Notes: generated by a model from the letters alone, not told the origin. A DNA stretch of 64,000 nt from Gigaspora margarita (GCA_009809945.1 WTPW01000794.1:138004-202003), one strand, 5' to 3'; shown: positions 11,936-24,719, counted from the first letter of the stretch. Numbers and translations: made by a program.

Positions 11936-13433
11936 TCAAAAGATTTTGCTACTATAAATTCACTGATGAATATCAATTTATGCATTATATAGTTTATAAA
12001 TATTCAAACATATGTATTAAATATTCATTAAATATTTATCTCTTAAAAAAATAAATCTAAATAAATTTTATAAAACTATACATACAAAACTTAAGAAAAT
12101 TTATAAATTCTATCATTTAAAAATATTTATTATAAAACACACCTATTATATTTTTATAGATTTTTTATACTCAGTATATAAAATTTTTATCTCAAATTAT
12201 TTATGCTAGAGATAGTATTTAGAGTTAGGGTTAAGGTTTGAGAAGGGTTTTTAGGAGTATAGAGCATTTTCACTTAGAATACCACATACTAATTAATTAG
12301 TTTGTTTTTGAAATAATGTAACATAGATGGCAAAACACCATAGATGTATTTTAATAAGTCTTTAAAATGTATAGCAAATTTTTTAAACCAACTATTTAAA
12401 AAATTTTAAATTTTTAAATAAAAATTTAATAAATTATACAATATTAAACTATGATTCAATACTTAATAAATATTCATTAAGCTAATTCAGTGAAAAATTA
12501 TATATTCAGATATTTATTCAGTTAAATAATATTATATATATTTGAATATTCGAATATATTATTCATTGAGTTCAACCTTTAAAATTTACTCTGCCTTGCA
12601 AATCCAAAATAGAAATTTGGAAAATATACTATATTTTGATTTAATAAAGTTGCTGCGATTTTATTATTAATAAACCTTTATTACAATTAAGATTTTGCTT
12701 TAATTATTTTGATATACAGTCATATTTAGTATATATTTTGTATATTAAAAGTTAAATTATATAAATTTAATAAGTTAGTTTTTATTAATTTATTAAAAAT
12801 AATCATTTAATATCTTAGTTACTAATCGAATATTAATACCTGAATCTGGATTCTAATCATAAGAACCGGCTGGTTCTTATTAATAGAATCCTAATTATAA
12901 GATTCAGATCTTAATAATAAGAACCGGCTCTTAATCATAAGTTCTAATCCTTCATAATAAGATCCAGTTCTTAATAATAAAATTTAAATACAGTATAAAC
13001 ATAATAGTATCTGATTGGTTTACTTCTTTACAGTTCAAGAGATGAAAACGTATAAATATACGTATGCAATCAAATATCTTCTGTACAATATGAAGTATTT
13101 ATATTAAACATATTACACAATGTCAAGCCATAGTCAACAATGAATGATTATTTTATTCAAAAATTGACAATTTAACGTGGCTTTTATTTAGAAATAATGT
13201 ATTAAATACATAATGTCAAGCCACTATCAATAAGGTTAGTATTAACATATAATAATTGCTTTTAATCACATTCAAAAAGTTTTGAAAAAGAAACTTCACT
13301 TACGTGTGTACATACGTACATATTTGCATCTTTATACATAGCTCTATATATGAATATTTGTGTATAACAATAGCCCTATAAGAAAAAGTAGCACCTAGTA
13401 CAGTTCAAAATAGCATGGAAATAACAGCCATTA

Positions 13434-14928
13434 GGGGGCTTCCAGAAATTATGTAATTTTTTGGTGGGTAGGTAGGATCCCAAAAGTATCAGGTTACAAT
13501 TATAATTTTGGTCAAATTTTTATAATTTTGGCCAAAAGTATAAAATTATAAAATTATTAATAACTATTGCTCTACTGGACCAATTTAGATGATTTAACTA
13601 CCAAAATGCTTGTCTTACTGAAATGATTCTAACAAACCTAAAATCGTTAAAATCTAATTACAGGATCCCAAGATTAGTGATTTAAGCCATATGGTTTTAG
13701 TCAGCTAGCTTAGCCAGCTGACTAAATTATCAGCTAAACAGCTAGCTAACGGCTAACTAGGGTTCCTCAAATTCAAATCAAATCAAATATTGGGTCAATT
13801 TGAATTTGATCAAATCAAATTGACCCTGATTTGAATTTGATTTGATTCAAATATTTGAATTTGAATTTGATTTGAATTTGAATTTTTAATAGTAATTTTC
13901 AAATCAAATCAAATATTTGTCAAATCAAATCAAATTTGGCCAGATTTGAATTTGATCAAATCAAATATAGTCAAATTTGAATTTGAATTTGATCAAATAT
14001 TTGATTCAAATATTTGAAGATCAAATCAAATTGCGGAACCCTATGGCTAACTACTGGTCTGTATTCAGAATATTTCAGAGTATTTTAACTATACTTTATG
14101 TCTATTTATTTTCCTTTTTGGAATTTATCAGATTCTTATTAATAGTTAGCTTTTAGCCATATTAGCCAGCTACATTAGCCAGCCAATCACATTACATTAG
14201 CTGGCTTAGCCAGCTAAGCTAGCTTAGCTGCAGCTGCATTAGCCAGCTTAAATCACTACCCAAGATCATTCAACTTTTGTATAATTTTAATAGTAATTTT
14301 TTAAAATCATTAAGTAAATTTTTTAATATTGAATAACTTTTGATCTACTGGTCCATTTTGGATGATTTAATTACCAAAATATTTGTCTTAGTGAGTCGAT
14401 TCTAATAAGCCCAAAATCACTAAATTCTAATCATAGGATTCCAAGATCGATAAAGATTTGTATTGTTAGATAAACAATAAAATCTTTATCGATCTTGGAA
14501 TCCTGTGATTAGAATTTAGTGATTTTGGGCTTATTAGAATCATTTCACTGAGAAGAACATTTTGGTCATTAAATTATTCAAAACAGACTAGTGGATCAAA
14601 AGTTATTCAATATTAAAAAATTTACTTAGTGATTCTAAAAAATCACTATTAAAATTACACAATTTGAATGACCTTGAGATACTGTGATTAGATTTTAACG
14701 ATTTTGGGCTTGTTAGAATTATCTTAGTGAGACAAACATTTTGGTAGTTAAATTATCTAAATTGGTTTAGTAGAGCAATAGTTATTATTAATTTCATAAA
14801 TTAAAACATATGAATAAATTTTAAAAATATAAAATTTGATTGGCTAATAGAGTATCAGGTATGGGTGGGTGGGGTAAAATTTTGAAATTTATTAGTAACA
14901 AAATATTACATAATTTCTGGAAGCCCTC
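13434..14928. mobile_element. Harbinger-like element, 1.5 kb, TTA duplication, with nested palindromes
   Basis: TIR GGGGGCTTCCAGAAATTATG at the left matches GAGGGCTTCCAGAAATTATG in reverse complement at the right. TTA is duplicated (13431-13433, 14929-14931). Interior mirrored blocks include ACCAAAATG..TGTCTTACTGA and an almost perfect hairpin around 14440-14510 (AGATCGATAAAGATTT both ways). It contains the hAT-like MITE 13758-14043 and AGCTAGCT-rich palindromic stretches (13700-13760, 14150-14250). No transposase. Confidence 0.8.
13758..14043. mobile_element. hAT-like MITE, 286 bp, nested
   Basis: Ends TAGGGTTCCTCAAATTC / GCGGAACCCTA are flanked by 8-bp duplications CGGCTAAC (13750-13757) and TGGCTAAC (14044-14051), with one mismatch. 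The interior is almost only CAAATTTGA/ATTTGATTTG permutations. An 8-bp TSD and a TAG end suggest hAT. Confidence 0.75.
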
Positions 14929-14999
14929 TTACAAGCCTTTGCAAAAAATTTCACATACAAATCATGATCTACAAACTGTTTCTTCACTGCAATTTCTAT

Positions 15000-15290
15000 A
15001 GAAAAACATGCCAAAAAAATCTGTGCCAAAATCTGTCGATTTTGGATTAGTAAACTGCTGCAAAATCTGGTTTATTTACTGTTTAAAATTTACAGATGAA
15101 CATACCAAAAATAGCATGGTGAAAAGAAACTATCCTGTACCTCATATATCAAACACAGTGCACGATCTCATGCCTTTTTGTTATTTTAATAAACGTGCCA
15201 AATTACATATATTTTGGCTTAGTAAACTGCTGCAAAATCTGGCCCATTTGTGGTCCAAAATTCATATATATATATCCATAATGGCATAAA
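15000..15290. repeat. Two degenerate tandem copies (about 180 bp) with GTAAACTGCTGCAAAATCTGG
   Basis: TTAGTAAACTGCTGCAAAAT occurs at about 15046 and 15221, each after a GTGCCAAA/TTTTGG segment. A 93-codon frame spans both copies. It looks like a by-product of the duplication rather than a gene: no homology is recognised and its codons are near background composition. Confidence 0.5.
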
Positions 15291-15409
15291 TATCATATGT
15301 ACCACTTTTCTTACAAGGTAGCAATAAATAAAAAGTTTATGTTACAGTCATGTGAGCAAAATCATAGTGGCAATGCTAGTGGACAGAAAAATTTTTATGA
15401 AATTTTTTA

Positions 15410-15726
15410 CTGTATATTCCTGAAAATAAGCAACACTCTAAAATAAGCAACTCCCTTAATTTTTTTTAAAAATCTCAAAAAATGCATTAGCAGTTGCTAC
15501 ATATAAAAGTCCAAATTTTAATAAGTAAATCTCAAAAGTATCATTAAGTAAACTTGTTTAGGACATCAAAATACACTTATAATAAAAATTTGGTAGCGTT
15601 TAGACAACTTTTTATTAGTACGTTTTTCAATTTTTCAAAAAATTTAACAATTTGAAAATAAGCAATCCCCGCTTTTTTGTGTAATTTTTTGCCCAAAAAA
15701 GGTTGCTTATTTTCGGAAATATACAG
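15410..15726. mobile_element. Tc1/mariner-like MITE, 317 bp, TA duplication
   Basis: CTGTATATTCCTGAAAATAA at the left pairs with TTATTTTCGGAAATATACAG at the right, and the AATAAGCAAC motif continues the pairing. TA flanks both ends (15408-15409, 15727-15728). No coding capacity. Confidence 0.8.
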
Positions 15727-15757
15727 TAAATTGGTGCTGCAAGTGCAACATACCATT

Positions 15758-17156
15758 TAGGATTGGTCAAATCACTGGTTGATCAAAAATTCACTAGTCA
15801 AACTAATCTGGTCAAATTGGTCAATTGGTCTGGTCAAATTAGTCAAATGGCTTAGTTTATTAATAAAATAAAGATAGCATACAAATTAATATATACTATA
15901 TAAACACAAGTTTTCACAACTCTTTCCGATGATCCCTCAAACCAACAATCACTGAACGGACCTGCAACCAAGTTTTTAGTTAGTATAGAAAATAATACAC
16001 AAAACTTCTCTCGTAGCAACTAGGACTAGTAGTCTTAAACTTGATGAGTCTTCAGATTATTTGGAGAAATGAAATAGAGTTGAAAGAGAACTCACTTTGG
16101 GTTTTTGGCTCCCCGGTGGAAGTCTACAGAACTATTGAACTAGTAGTTGGTAAATACCAGAAGTACATGTNAAGAACTTGCAGAAGCACTAGTGGAAGCA
16201 AGCTCCTGGTTTTCNATACTATTCTANACTTTGCAAACTCCCACACTCTCTCTACGTTGGTTTCTCAGCCTCCCATACGGCTTTTCGCAAAATTTTTACC
16301 AAAAAGTGGAAATTTCGGCGTACCCCCTCCAAAGATCGACATTGTTTACCCATCCCAGAATGGAAACTCAAGTTACGTGAAGTCATGAGAGATTACAACA
16401 CAAGCTGCCAACATGTTCACGTGTATCACAAGGATTGACAGACGTCTACGGAGGGTTTTTTTGAAAAATTTTGATTGGGTTATCTCGACCTCGTAGTATA
16501 GTTTTTTTCCTTACGGTTTTCACTTTAGATACAGTACCGAGATCTTGTTTAATACTGTATAATTTTTACGAGCGTAGTATAGGCTTTGATTATACTATTA
16601 TCTAGATTGTTTTTTCCTTTTCTCTTTTGTTTTTTCTTTTTGTCGTCTTCTTTTCTTTTCTTTTGTTTTTTCTTTTTCCCTTTTATATCTCCTTTTTTTA
16701 CTCGTTTTCTATTTTGTTTTTTTTTTACTTTTCCCCTTTTTCATGCCCTTTATGAAGAAGGAAAAATTTAAAGGAAGGAAAAAAACAATCCTGATATGGC
16801 ATACAATGCCAATGTCGGTGATAGTTGGGCGTACATTGTACAAAAGTTCGAGCAAGTTTGGGCTCTGACTTGAGACGAAAGGTTGTTATGGCGGATCGCT
16901 TTGGGTACTTTGTACTTGGAGAGTTTCTTTTTGATAGAGTTTTTAGTAATCAGTGGCAGCATTGTATTATCTTTCTCAAATAATAAAAAGAAGCAGGATC
17001 GTTGAACATAAAAAAAAAATATATATATATACTATATAAATATATATGTATATATATACTATATATATTTAAATACTTTTTGACCAATTTGACCAACTGG
17101 TCAAATTGGTCAAAAGAGGGTTAAGCTTGACCATTGACTAGTCCATGCCAATCCTA
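15758..17156. mobile_element. hAT-like element, 1.4 kb, 8-bp duplication, carrying a retroelement copy
   Basis: The ends TAGGATTGGTCAAATCA and ...CCATGCCAATCCTA are flanked by a perfect 8-bp duplication ATACCATT (15750-15757, 17157-17164). Sub-ends are packed with TGGTCAAATTGGTCAA (15760-15850, 17080-17110), typical of hAT subterminal binding repeats. The core (about 15920-17015) is a copy of the retroelement family also seen at 31845-33400. No transposase. Confidence 0.85.
15920..17015 (+). mobile_element. Long SINE-like retroelement copy inside the hAT element
   Basis: It starts near AACTCTTTCCGATGAT and ends with AATAATAAAAAGAAGCAGG and an A-rich tail at about 17007-17016. It aligns in reverse to 31845-33400, and its central CCCCTCCAAAGATCG module also occurs at 28240-28275 and, inverted, at 41740. 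An open frame (16041-16388) is shared with the copy at 32963-33247, with conserved words such as WVFGS, VEVYRTI and ANSHTL, but it contains N bases and no known domain. A T-rich block (16600-16740) mirrors the A-rich block of the other copy. It is probably a non-autonomous retroelement. Confidence 0.6.
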
Positions 17157-17329
17157 ATACCATTATAATATACTAGCAAAAAAAATTTTTTTTTTTTTGA
17201 AAATACACAATAAATGATTGTCATTAATTGGGATCAATAGTGAAGTTCAAATTTACTGTTTTTAGAGGCAGTGTAAAATTATATGGTCTATAAAAAATTT
17301 ATGATTTTGAGCAAATATCTTGACACTTT

Positions 17330-18220
17330 TTAAATAAATTTGGTAATTTTTTTAATTTTAATAGTATACTTTGTAGAATCAAATTAAAAAAAGTTCATTG
17401 AATTTAATTAGAAAGTTGCCGAAATATCTTTGCTCAAAGTTTTGAAACATCTAAAATGTCTATAAAAATAATAGCTGCAACAAAATTTTTGTAAACTTTG
17501 AGCGAAGATATTTTGACTACTATCTAACTAAATTCAATAAATTTTTATTTTAATTCTACAGACTTATTTTTTATCGAACCAACCCAAAAACATTTGCCAA
17601 ATTTAGTTGAGTAGTTACTAAGTTATATTGAAACTTTAAAATGCATCAAAATAGTGATCATAGTGAAGTTTTTAAAAACTTTGGATAAGAACATCATGGT
17701 AACTATCCAACTAAACTTGATGAATTTTTTTATTTTAATTCTACAAATCTGTAGAATCAAAATAAAAAAATTCTTCAGATTTATTTGTTTAGTTGCTAAA
17801 ATATTTTCACTCAAAATTTTGAAATATTTAAAACACCTTCGAAATAACAATTGTAGAAAAATTTTTATTAAATGTTGATTGAAGATATATTGGCAACTAC
17901 CAAATTAAATTCAATAAATATATATATTTTTATTTTGATCCTATAGATCTGTAGAATCCAAATAAAAAATTTTGCAGAATTTGGGTTAGTTAGTTACTGA
18001 AATATCTTTGCGCAAAGTTTGGAGACATTTAAAATACCTAAGGCTACAACAAAATTTTTATAAACTTTACACAATGATATATCGAAAACTACCTAATTAA
18101 ATTTGATAATTTTTTTTATTTTTGATTCTGCAAACCTATAGAATCAAAATAAAAAAAATTATTAAATTTAGTTGAATGGTCATTGAGATATTTTTGCTCA
18201 AATTTCTAAAAGATTAATTT
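17330..18220. repeat. About five tandem palindromic units of roughly 200 bp
   Basis: Each unit contains TTTTATTTTAATTCTAC followed by AGATCTGTAGAATCAAAATA, a self-complementary core, and a conserved tail 'ttgctcaaagtttt(g)aaacat'. Cores lie at about 17360, 17560, 17745, 17945 and 18130. The two 74-75-codon ORFs at 17623-17878 are opposite strands of one palindrome. Confidence 0.75.
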
Positions 18221-18334
18221 TTGCCTAACTGTCCTTAACAAACAATCCTGTGACTTAAACTGTCTCTAAGAACTGTCTATAGATTTTCTGCTAGTAGTTG
18301 TACAATTATTTTATGTTACATGATTAAATTCACA

Positions 18335-18605
18335 GAGAAAAAAAATTCAAATTTCATTAAATTTTGATTTGTACAAAAAATTTCTATTTCTTTGAAAAAT
18401 TAAATTCAAAAAATTTCTGTATCCTTGTTTCATAGCATCTCCAAAAAAAATATATATGTCTGAAAAAGCTAATTTAAAAAGAAAGTTCTAATAGTTCTAA
18501 TATATTAACTGGAAGTTAATTACCTATCGAGCACACAATTAACCACTAGCTAGAGTCGAATCTACCTTTATCAAATGGTTGCTTTTCATTGCTCTAACTA
18601 TTAAT
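18335..18605 (-). mobile_element. tRNA-headed SINE copy, diverged
   Basis: In reverse orientation the head carries TTAGAGCAATG and a decayed B-box (GATTCGACTCT-like). The body matches the copies at 24720-24960 and 37870-38120, including TAATATATTAACTGG, GAAAGTTCTAATA and TTTCTATTTCTTT. It lies outside the B duplication, which shows that this sequence is a dispersed family. Confidence 0.7.
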
Positions 18606-19059
18606 CTATATCAGAAATAATTTATAGCTGATTTTCAAAAAAAATCTATTTATGTATAAAAATTTAAACTATCAGTTAATCAAAATTGAAATTGTTATAC
18701 TTTTGATCTTTGATCTATTATAGTACTGAAATAAATAACAAAATAGGGTTTTTTAGGTATCTCTGACCAGAGATATATAACAAATATCTCTGGCTTAATT
18801 AGCCAATCAAAAACCAAAAAAGTCATATGATTGGCTACTGAGCATGCACTCTATGTATGAGATTATCTGGCAGTTTGATGACGTGCTGGTATGTAATTAG
18901 TTTTTTTTTTGGCACTTTTCTGTTTCGATTTTTTGATTACTTGGAATTAAAAAAAATATTAAAACATTGGGAAGTATAGTTTTTTTCCTGTAATTTTGTT
19001 TTTTTAGCTCAAATACTAACATTTTTTTTTTGCAGGTTTCAATTTTTTTCTTTGCAGAT

Positions 19060-20160
19060 TTTGGTTTAATAAAATGCGGATTTGGTACCAGAATGAGAAC
19101 TTGCTTAGAACCAGTCTGAGCAAATACAAGTTTATTATCCAGAAGCTATGTTTAATTGCCTTTTTACAGTTTTTGAAGGTTTTTTTTAGAGAAGCTAACT
19201 AGTTTTTTTTGTAGATCAGGCTTCATTATAGATAACTTGGTACCAGAATAATTGGAATGGACGAACTTGATATTGGACTAAGACTTGGATGTGAACTTAA
19301 TACTAGAATAGACTAACTTGGTATTAAAATGGCTGAACTGAAGACTTGGGCATGAACTTAATACTAGAACCAGTCTGAGCAAGGCCTTGGTTTTATGAAA
19401 AGCATCTTGTACCAGTAAAGAGGATTTGGGCTTGGTCTAATAAGATTGAAATGTTTGAAGACTTGAGTGTTTTTGTACTTTTTTTTTGAGAAACCAACTA
19501 GTTTTTTTTTTTTTTTTGTAGAGTAGACTTTGTGATGGATGACTTTGTACTAGAATTATTGGAATAGATAAACTTGGTAAAGACTTGGTATAAGTTTGAT
19601 GCTAGAACCGGTCTAGATAAGGCCTTAGTTTCATGAGAAATAGCTTGGTACCAGTAAAGGAAATTTGGGCTTGGTCTAATAAGATAAGTGCTACTTTTTT
19701 CTTTGTGATTTTTGTTTTTTTTTGTTTTCAAGAAGCTACCTAGCTTTATTTTTTTGTAGATCAGACTTCGTGATAGATGAATTGGTACTGGAATAATTAA
19801 TAGACAAGCTTGGTATTGGAATGATCAGAGATTTGGGTGTGCTGGAACCAGTTTGGGTAAGTACAAGCTTTTCTCACTTTTTTTTTCTTTTTTTTGTCAT
19901 CTTTTAGAAGATAACTATTTTTTTTACTAGTCTTGGTTTTCATGAGAAGTGACTTGGTGCCAGTAAAAGATATTCAGCTTGTTTAACAATATAAGTGCTA
20001 CTTTGTTCTTTTGTAGTTTTTTTTCTAAAAGCCTAAGCCTAATAGCTTTTTTTTTTATAGGACAAACTTGATGAATAACTTGGTACTAGAACAATTCAAA
20101 CAGATGTCTTATAGGTCTTGGCTTTGTAATAAGTGCTAGTTGGATGTACTTTTAGGTAAG
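19060..20160. repeat. Tandem array of about 240-bp units
   Basis: Four or so degenerate units share GACTTG(G)TACTAGAAT, ATTGGAATGGA, AACTTGGTATTGGA, AGAACCAGTCTGAGCAAG, GCCTTGGTTTTATGAGAA and TTTGGGCTTGGTCTAATAAG, separated by T tracts. Shorter GTTTT/CTTGTCACTAA repeats continue to 20450. The minus-strand frame at 19498-19731 is one unit and is not supported as a gene. Confidence 0.75.
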
Positions 20161-20451
20161 TAGTTTAATTTTCTTTGTAAAAGTTCATTTTTTTTATCTT
20201 GTCACTAACATTGTTCTTCAGGTTTTCAGACTCTGTTGTGTGTGTGTAAGTTAATGCCAGCAAGTGTTTTGGATAAGAATTTTTTTTTGTTGTTCATCCA
20301 TCTTTTTTTTTTTATCTTGTCACTAATGTTGTTTTTTAGGCTTCGTTGTACATGAATTAGCGTCAGCAAATGGTTTGGGTAACAATTTTTTCTTGTCGTT
20401 ATTGTTTTGTTGTTCGTTTGCCTTTTTTTACTTTTCTCTTTTTTAGTTTAA

Positions 20452-21557
20452 GGGGCGTGCCATTTATCATGTGATTTATACCATGGATACATGGGTCAGG
20501 GTGGTGATTACGTCTATATATAATATATATAATATATGTATTACATTATATACGGTATATAATATATATATAATATATATATTATTTAATATTAAGTAAC
20601 TTTTTTTTTACTGGTCCGTTTTAGATGATTTTACTACCAAAACGTTCGCCTCAATGAGACGATTCTAACAAGCCCAAAATCATTAAAATCCAATTACAGG
20701 GTCACAAGATCGTTAAGGGTTTGCATTTTTATACATATATATATTAAAATTTATATGGGCTAGGTGCTGAGAAAAGGGACCAAATTGACAAAACAAAAGA
20801 TCTTCAGAAAATCAATTTTTGTATTGTAAATCTTATAATAACTTATAAGAAAATGCAAACTTTAAAGGGCTATACTGCAAAATTTTATTAATACAACTAC
20901 TTATGTGTTTTAAGTAAAAAATAATCCTAATATCATTCTAAATTGATTTATATAAAAAAATTACTTTTGAAAAAATTGTCAATTTGGTCCCTTTTCCCAG
21001 CACCTAGCCCATATATATAATAATACAAAACCTTAGCGATCTTGTGACCCTGTAATTGGATTTTAATGATTTCAGGCTTGTTAGAATCTTCTCATTGAGA
21101 CGAACATTTTGGTAGTAAACTCATCCAAAACAGACCATAGATCAAGAGTTATTTAATATTATATATATTTATATAATATATTATAAAGAGTACATTTATT
21201 CCTCACCTGGGGTGAGATTTGATATTCTTCACCCACATTATGCTATCTCAAATTTTACTAGGGTAACCCCTGTCAAGTTTTTAACAAAAAATGCTCCTCT
21301 CGCGATTATACCTTAAATTTAATTCTAACTCTAACTCTAACCCTAATTCTAACTCTAACTCTAACTTTAATATAACTAGGATTTTATTTTTATTTGAGAA
21401 GGGGGGTGAATAATTCACCCGGGTGATGAATAAATTATTTCTATTATAAATATTAGTCGTTATATTAACCAATCAGAATTGAGATTAGGATAATCACACC
21501 ATACATAGATGGGGTGGCTATTAAGTAAAAAATATTACATGATAAATGGCACGCCAC
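20452..21557. mobile_element. Harbinger-like element, 1.1 kb, TAA duplication
   Basis: GGGGCGTGCCATTTATCATG at the left pairs with CATGATAAATGGCACGCCAC at the right. TAA is duplicated (20449-20451, 21558-21560). Inner mirrored blocks at about 20605-20715 and 21040-21150 repeat the ACCAAAA(C/T)GTTCG..TGAGACGATTCTAACAAG motif shared with 13434-14928, linking the two elements. Telomere-like CTAACTCTAACCCTAA lies at 21320-21366. The 254-bp MITE 20757-21010 is nested within. Confidence 0.82.
20757..21010. mobile_element. 254-bp MITE with ATAT duplication, nested
   Basis: GGGCTAGGTGCTGAGAAAAG followed by GGACCAAATTGAC is mirrored by GTCAATTTGGTCC and CTTTTCCCAGCACCTAGCCC. ATAT flanks both ends (20753-20756, 21011-21014). 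It shares length, TSD and the AAAAGGGAC sub-end with 346-594. Confidence 0.8.
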
Positions 21558-21599
21558 TAAGCAGCAGATACTAATTTTGATCAATTTTTAATTTTTTTT

Positions 21600-21985
21600 T
21601 TTAGGTTTTTTTTATATTTTGTTGAAATGAAGTTAATACTAGGATTTTTTTCTTTATATATTGGGTTTTTTGATGGTGTTGCAAATATCGAGTATACAGG
21701 TTTGAGCATATGATAAAATAATATCATAATGCAGTAATAGGAATATAATTTTTTAGAATTTTAATAAATTTAAATGTTATTAGTTATGTAATATTTGCAT
21801 AATGATTTATATTTGTTCTTTGTCGAAAACTTAGAATTTTTTATTGTGAGCTTGATTTTAATTGGGCAACAAAAACTGGTTGCACTAATATGGTCCATTC
21901 GTCCTATCATGCTGATCACATGATTGAGTGATAGTCAAATGCAGTCAAGTGACTTTCATGCATTTTAATTGGCCAATAGGCCAGA
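21600..21985. other. AT-rich stretch without a recognisable gene
   Basis: Interior right part of the 18746-22021 element. No ORF above background and no RNA gene is visible. Confidence 0.4.
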
Positions 21986-22021
21986 GATATCTAAGTTATA
22001 TATCTCTGGCTAGAAAAACCC

Positions 22022-22275
22022 AACAATAAAAAACAATAAAAAAAATAAAAAAAAAATAAAAAAAAATAAAAAAAATAAAAAAAAAATAAAAAAAAATAAA
22101 AAAAATAAAAAAAAAATAAAAAAAAATAAAAAAAATAAAAAAAAAATAAAAAAAAATAAAAAAAATAAAAAAAAAATAAAAAAAAATAAAAAAAATAAAA
22201 AAAAAATAAAAAAAAATAAAAAAAATAAAAAAAAAATAAAAAAAAATAAAAAAAATAAAAAAAAATAAAAAACAT
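22022..22275. repeat. A-rich microsatellite with a superperiod of about 29 bp
   Basis: Runs of 7, 8 and 9 A separated by single T recur in a fixed order, giving a higher-order unit of about 29 bp repeated some eight times. The two overlapping minus-strand ORFs (100-109 codons of Phe, Tyr and Leu) are frame artefacts of this array. Confidence 0.9.
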
Positions 22276-23469
22276 AAAAAAAATTTTTAAAAACAAATAT
22301 TACGTACGTACAAAGATTATTTTCCCGATGTATGTGCATTGATTTTTTGTACAGTATATTTTTTATTTTTGTACAAAATTAATTTTAGGCTGTGCAAATA
22401 AAATTAATTGTTTCTTGTAACATATTAAGGTTAAAAGACACCCGGGACCTGGTTGTTATTGTATAAGTATAAAAAAAATGTTATATAAAATTTTTAAGAG
22501 CATCCTTATCCTGATACCTGGGGTATAAATGTTTTATCCTGTACCAAGGGGCACAAACTTTTATCCTATACTGCCTAAATATGATTGGTTTACATACATT
22601 GAACTATAAAAAAAATTTTCGAACTTACTTTAGACCTCTTTCAGCTATTTGAACATTTCTTCACAATGGTAACCTATAGTATTCGTAGGCTTTACAAAAT
22701 TCAACGGTCTGACTAATTCATCAATAAATAGGCCTGAAGTGAGCTAGCAAAATTTTTTTTAAATATTGTGACCATCGGGTGGGAGAGCAATCGTGGATAT
22801 CGGTCCAATTTAGCTCCGATGATTCACTTGGATTTAAATTTATAACAATAGTATACGGGTTTATGATGTCACGAGAATATATTAATCTTGGTCGGGATTA
22901 TCACTTAACTAGATCAATCTAATTGATTTAAATAAGATGTATATGATATAATTTATTAAGCATCGGGGGGGGTAATTTATTATAATAATATTAATAAAGA
23001 CTACACTAAACAATGTAACGACAAAATAATAAAAAATAAAATAAAACTAAACTAAAATCTGATTATTATTAAAACTATTTATTCAAGTCACTCTAATCTA
23101 AATCATATTCTGAGACATTGTCTAATTTTTTTTCGTAGTAGCGCGAAAACTCAGGCTTTAAATACTTTTTGAGTTATTAAGAACTGCTGCGCTAATACTC
23201 CTAAGTTCCCTTATCACCTTCTAGTACCCAGACACGGGTTGTAAGCAACCCACGTTAAAAGCCACTTAAGCACAATCCGCTCACAATTTCAGTATCAATA
23301 TTTACTAGGAGTCAGCAATAACCAGTTCCCACAACAAACAATAATCTGTATCTCCATGCCTCCGCCACAAACAAAAGTCTTGTAATTTCAGATGGCTTAG
23401 TCTTCTGGTGTTACTGATTTGCATTTAAGTCACGGGTTAAAAATTTTAACCGTGACAGTATCTAACATA

Positions 23470-23540
23470 TCCTCTAATGCAGTTTTAGCTGTTTCTATAG
23501 CGTCTAAGAAGATATTGACGTCTGTTAGTTAATTGACCAG
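23470..23540 (-). pseudogene. Possible decayed exon, unidentified
   Basis: Read on the minus strand, and in the inverted copy at about 39329-39414 plus, the sequence encodes a protein-like stretch containing IFLDAIETAKTALEDMLDTV. It is preceded by TTAACTAACAG, which resembles a fungal branch site with a 3' splice site. No start, flanking exons or family could be recognised. Conservation between copies may simply reflect recent duplication. Low confidence. Confidence 0.25.
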
Positions 23541-24099
23541 CGTATTTCGCAAGATAAGTGAATACCAAAGGTCATACATGAGTTGTTTTAGATTAATACT
23601 CTATTCTAAATAAGGTTGCATTTGAAATGGAGCTTGAGGAAACTTAGAATTATACTGTTAGCCAAGTTTCAAATTAGTTTTTCCGCGTCACAAAATTTTA
23701 GAATTTCAAAATTGTTAGTTTGGTTCAATTTTTTATATATAGCAGTTCTTTTGGAGATGAGAGTGTCTAGTTTGATGCTAGGACCAATGGCTAAGTATTA
23801 ATTTATAGTTCACTTCTTGTATTTTGATTTTTTTACTATGGTAACGTTCCTTATGCTTACTCTAGGTGTTGACATGAATGAGTATTTTCAAACTGATGAT
23901 TCAAATATGTATCACCAAGTGAAGGCCAGTAAGTCATCCTATAAATTGATAATTTTTATCTTACAGGTTTCAATTTCCAATACTGCTATTAAAAATTGAA
24001 TTATTACGGAATTTACTTATATTGGATATTGCAGATTTCTGGTTTCACTTATTCTTCTAAACATTGTAGGATAGCATTTCAGATTCTGTACTAGAAAAT

Positions 24100-24330
24100 T
24101 CATCATGGAACGAGGTTTTTCTGTCAGATTTTAAATAGAACTCAATAGTAGGGCTCATCATTTGCTGCGGCAACATACCCCAAATTCTGCATGCATTACA
24201 TTTCAAATTATGCGAAATTATACGATAAAATTTTTGAATTATGCTGTAATGCGGTTCAGGTATAAATATGTGAAAATATACACTCACCAGAGTTGTAAAT
24301 ACCATATTGTATAACCTATTAGATAAATTA
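24100..24330 (-). other. Open frame of about 82 codons conserved in both B arms
   Basis: The frame beginning MVFTTLVSVYFHIFIPEPHY and ending FSSTESEMLSYNV is matched in B' (38543-38791) with two replacements (V to I, R to H) and one Q/E change. No domain is recognised. Part lies in AATTATGC repeats, so it may be chance. It is listed because both copies stay open. Confidence 0.25.
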
Positions 24331-24719
24331 TTATGCCTTTGAAAATCCCTGACAACCATGCTCGTGTTTTGTGTTTATTGACTGTCTACTATCCGATATT
24401 CTTATATTTTTTAATACCAGCCATTTTATGCACAAATTATGTCCTATTAATTATGCGAAAATGATCCTGATATGCAAAATTTGCAATCGCATATGCTATG
24501 CGATAAAAATCAGATTTATGCGCATATTATGCTATCGCAGATATGCACTAGCCCTAACCACGGTGCACGGTGAACCAAATAATAAATTCCAGAAATTATT
24601 TATATATAAAATAAAATTTTAATTTTTTCTAAAAAGGCACCCGGCCGGGTTACGAGAAACAATTATCGGTCTTATTTGTAGCCTAAATAAATTTTTTTGA
24701 TATATTATTTCTGATATAG

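Larger units (their letters stand above)
7655..13400 (+). repeat. Segment A: left arm of a large inverted duplication
   Basis: Sequence here recurs in reverse complement at 25745-31700. Anchors: 7655-7768 with 31590-31700, 8455-8780 with 31130-31620, 9310-9870 with 30590-31125, 12030-12450 with 28980-30540, 12590-12650 with 27470-27550, and 12950-13130 with 25960-26090. The arms carry many substitutions and indels and differ by several clean insertions. No host gene was found. Ends are approximate. Confidence 0.75.
18746..22021. mobile_element. 3.3-kb non-coding element with GGGTTTTTTAGG ends
   Basis: The left end GGGTTTTTTAGG followed by CCAGAGATATATAAC is mirrored at the right by GTTATATATCTCTGG and AGAAAAACCC, with GCCAATCA / TTGGCCAAT further in. 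The 9-bp flanks AACAAAATA and AACAATAAA agree at 7 of 9, compatible with an aged MULE-type duplication. It contains a tandem array (19060-20160) and a nested Harbinger-like element (20452-21557). No transposase ORF; it may have lost its coding region. Confidence 0.65.

Noticed and set aside
21991-22339. Two ORFs of 101-109 codons rich in Phe/Tyr
   Set aside because: They are frames of the A-run microsatellite on the opposite strand.
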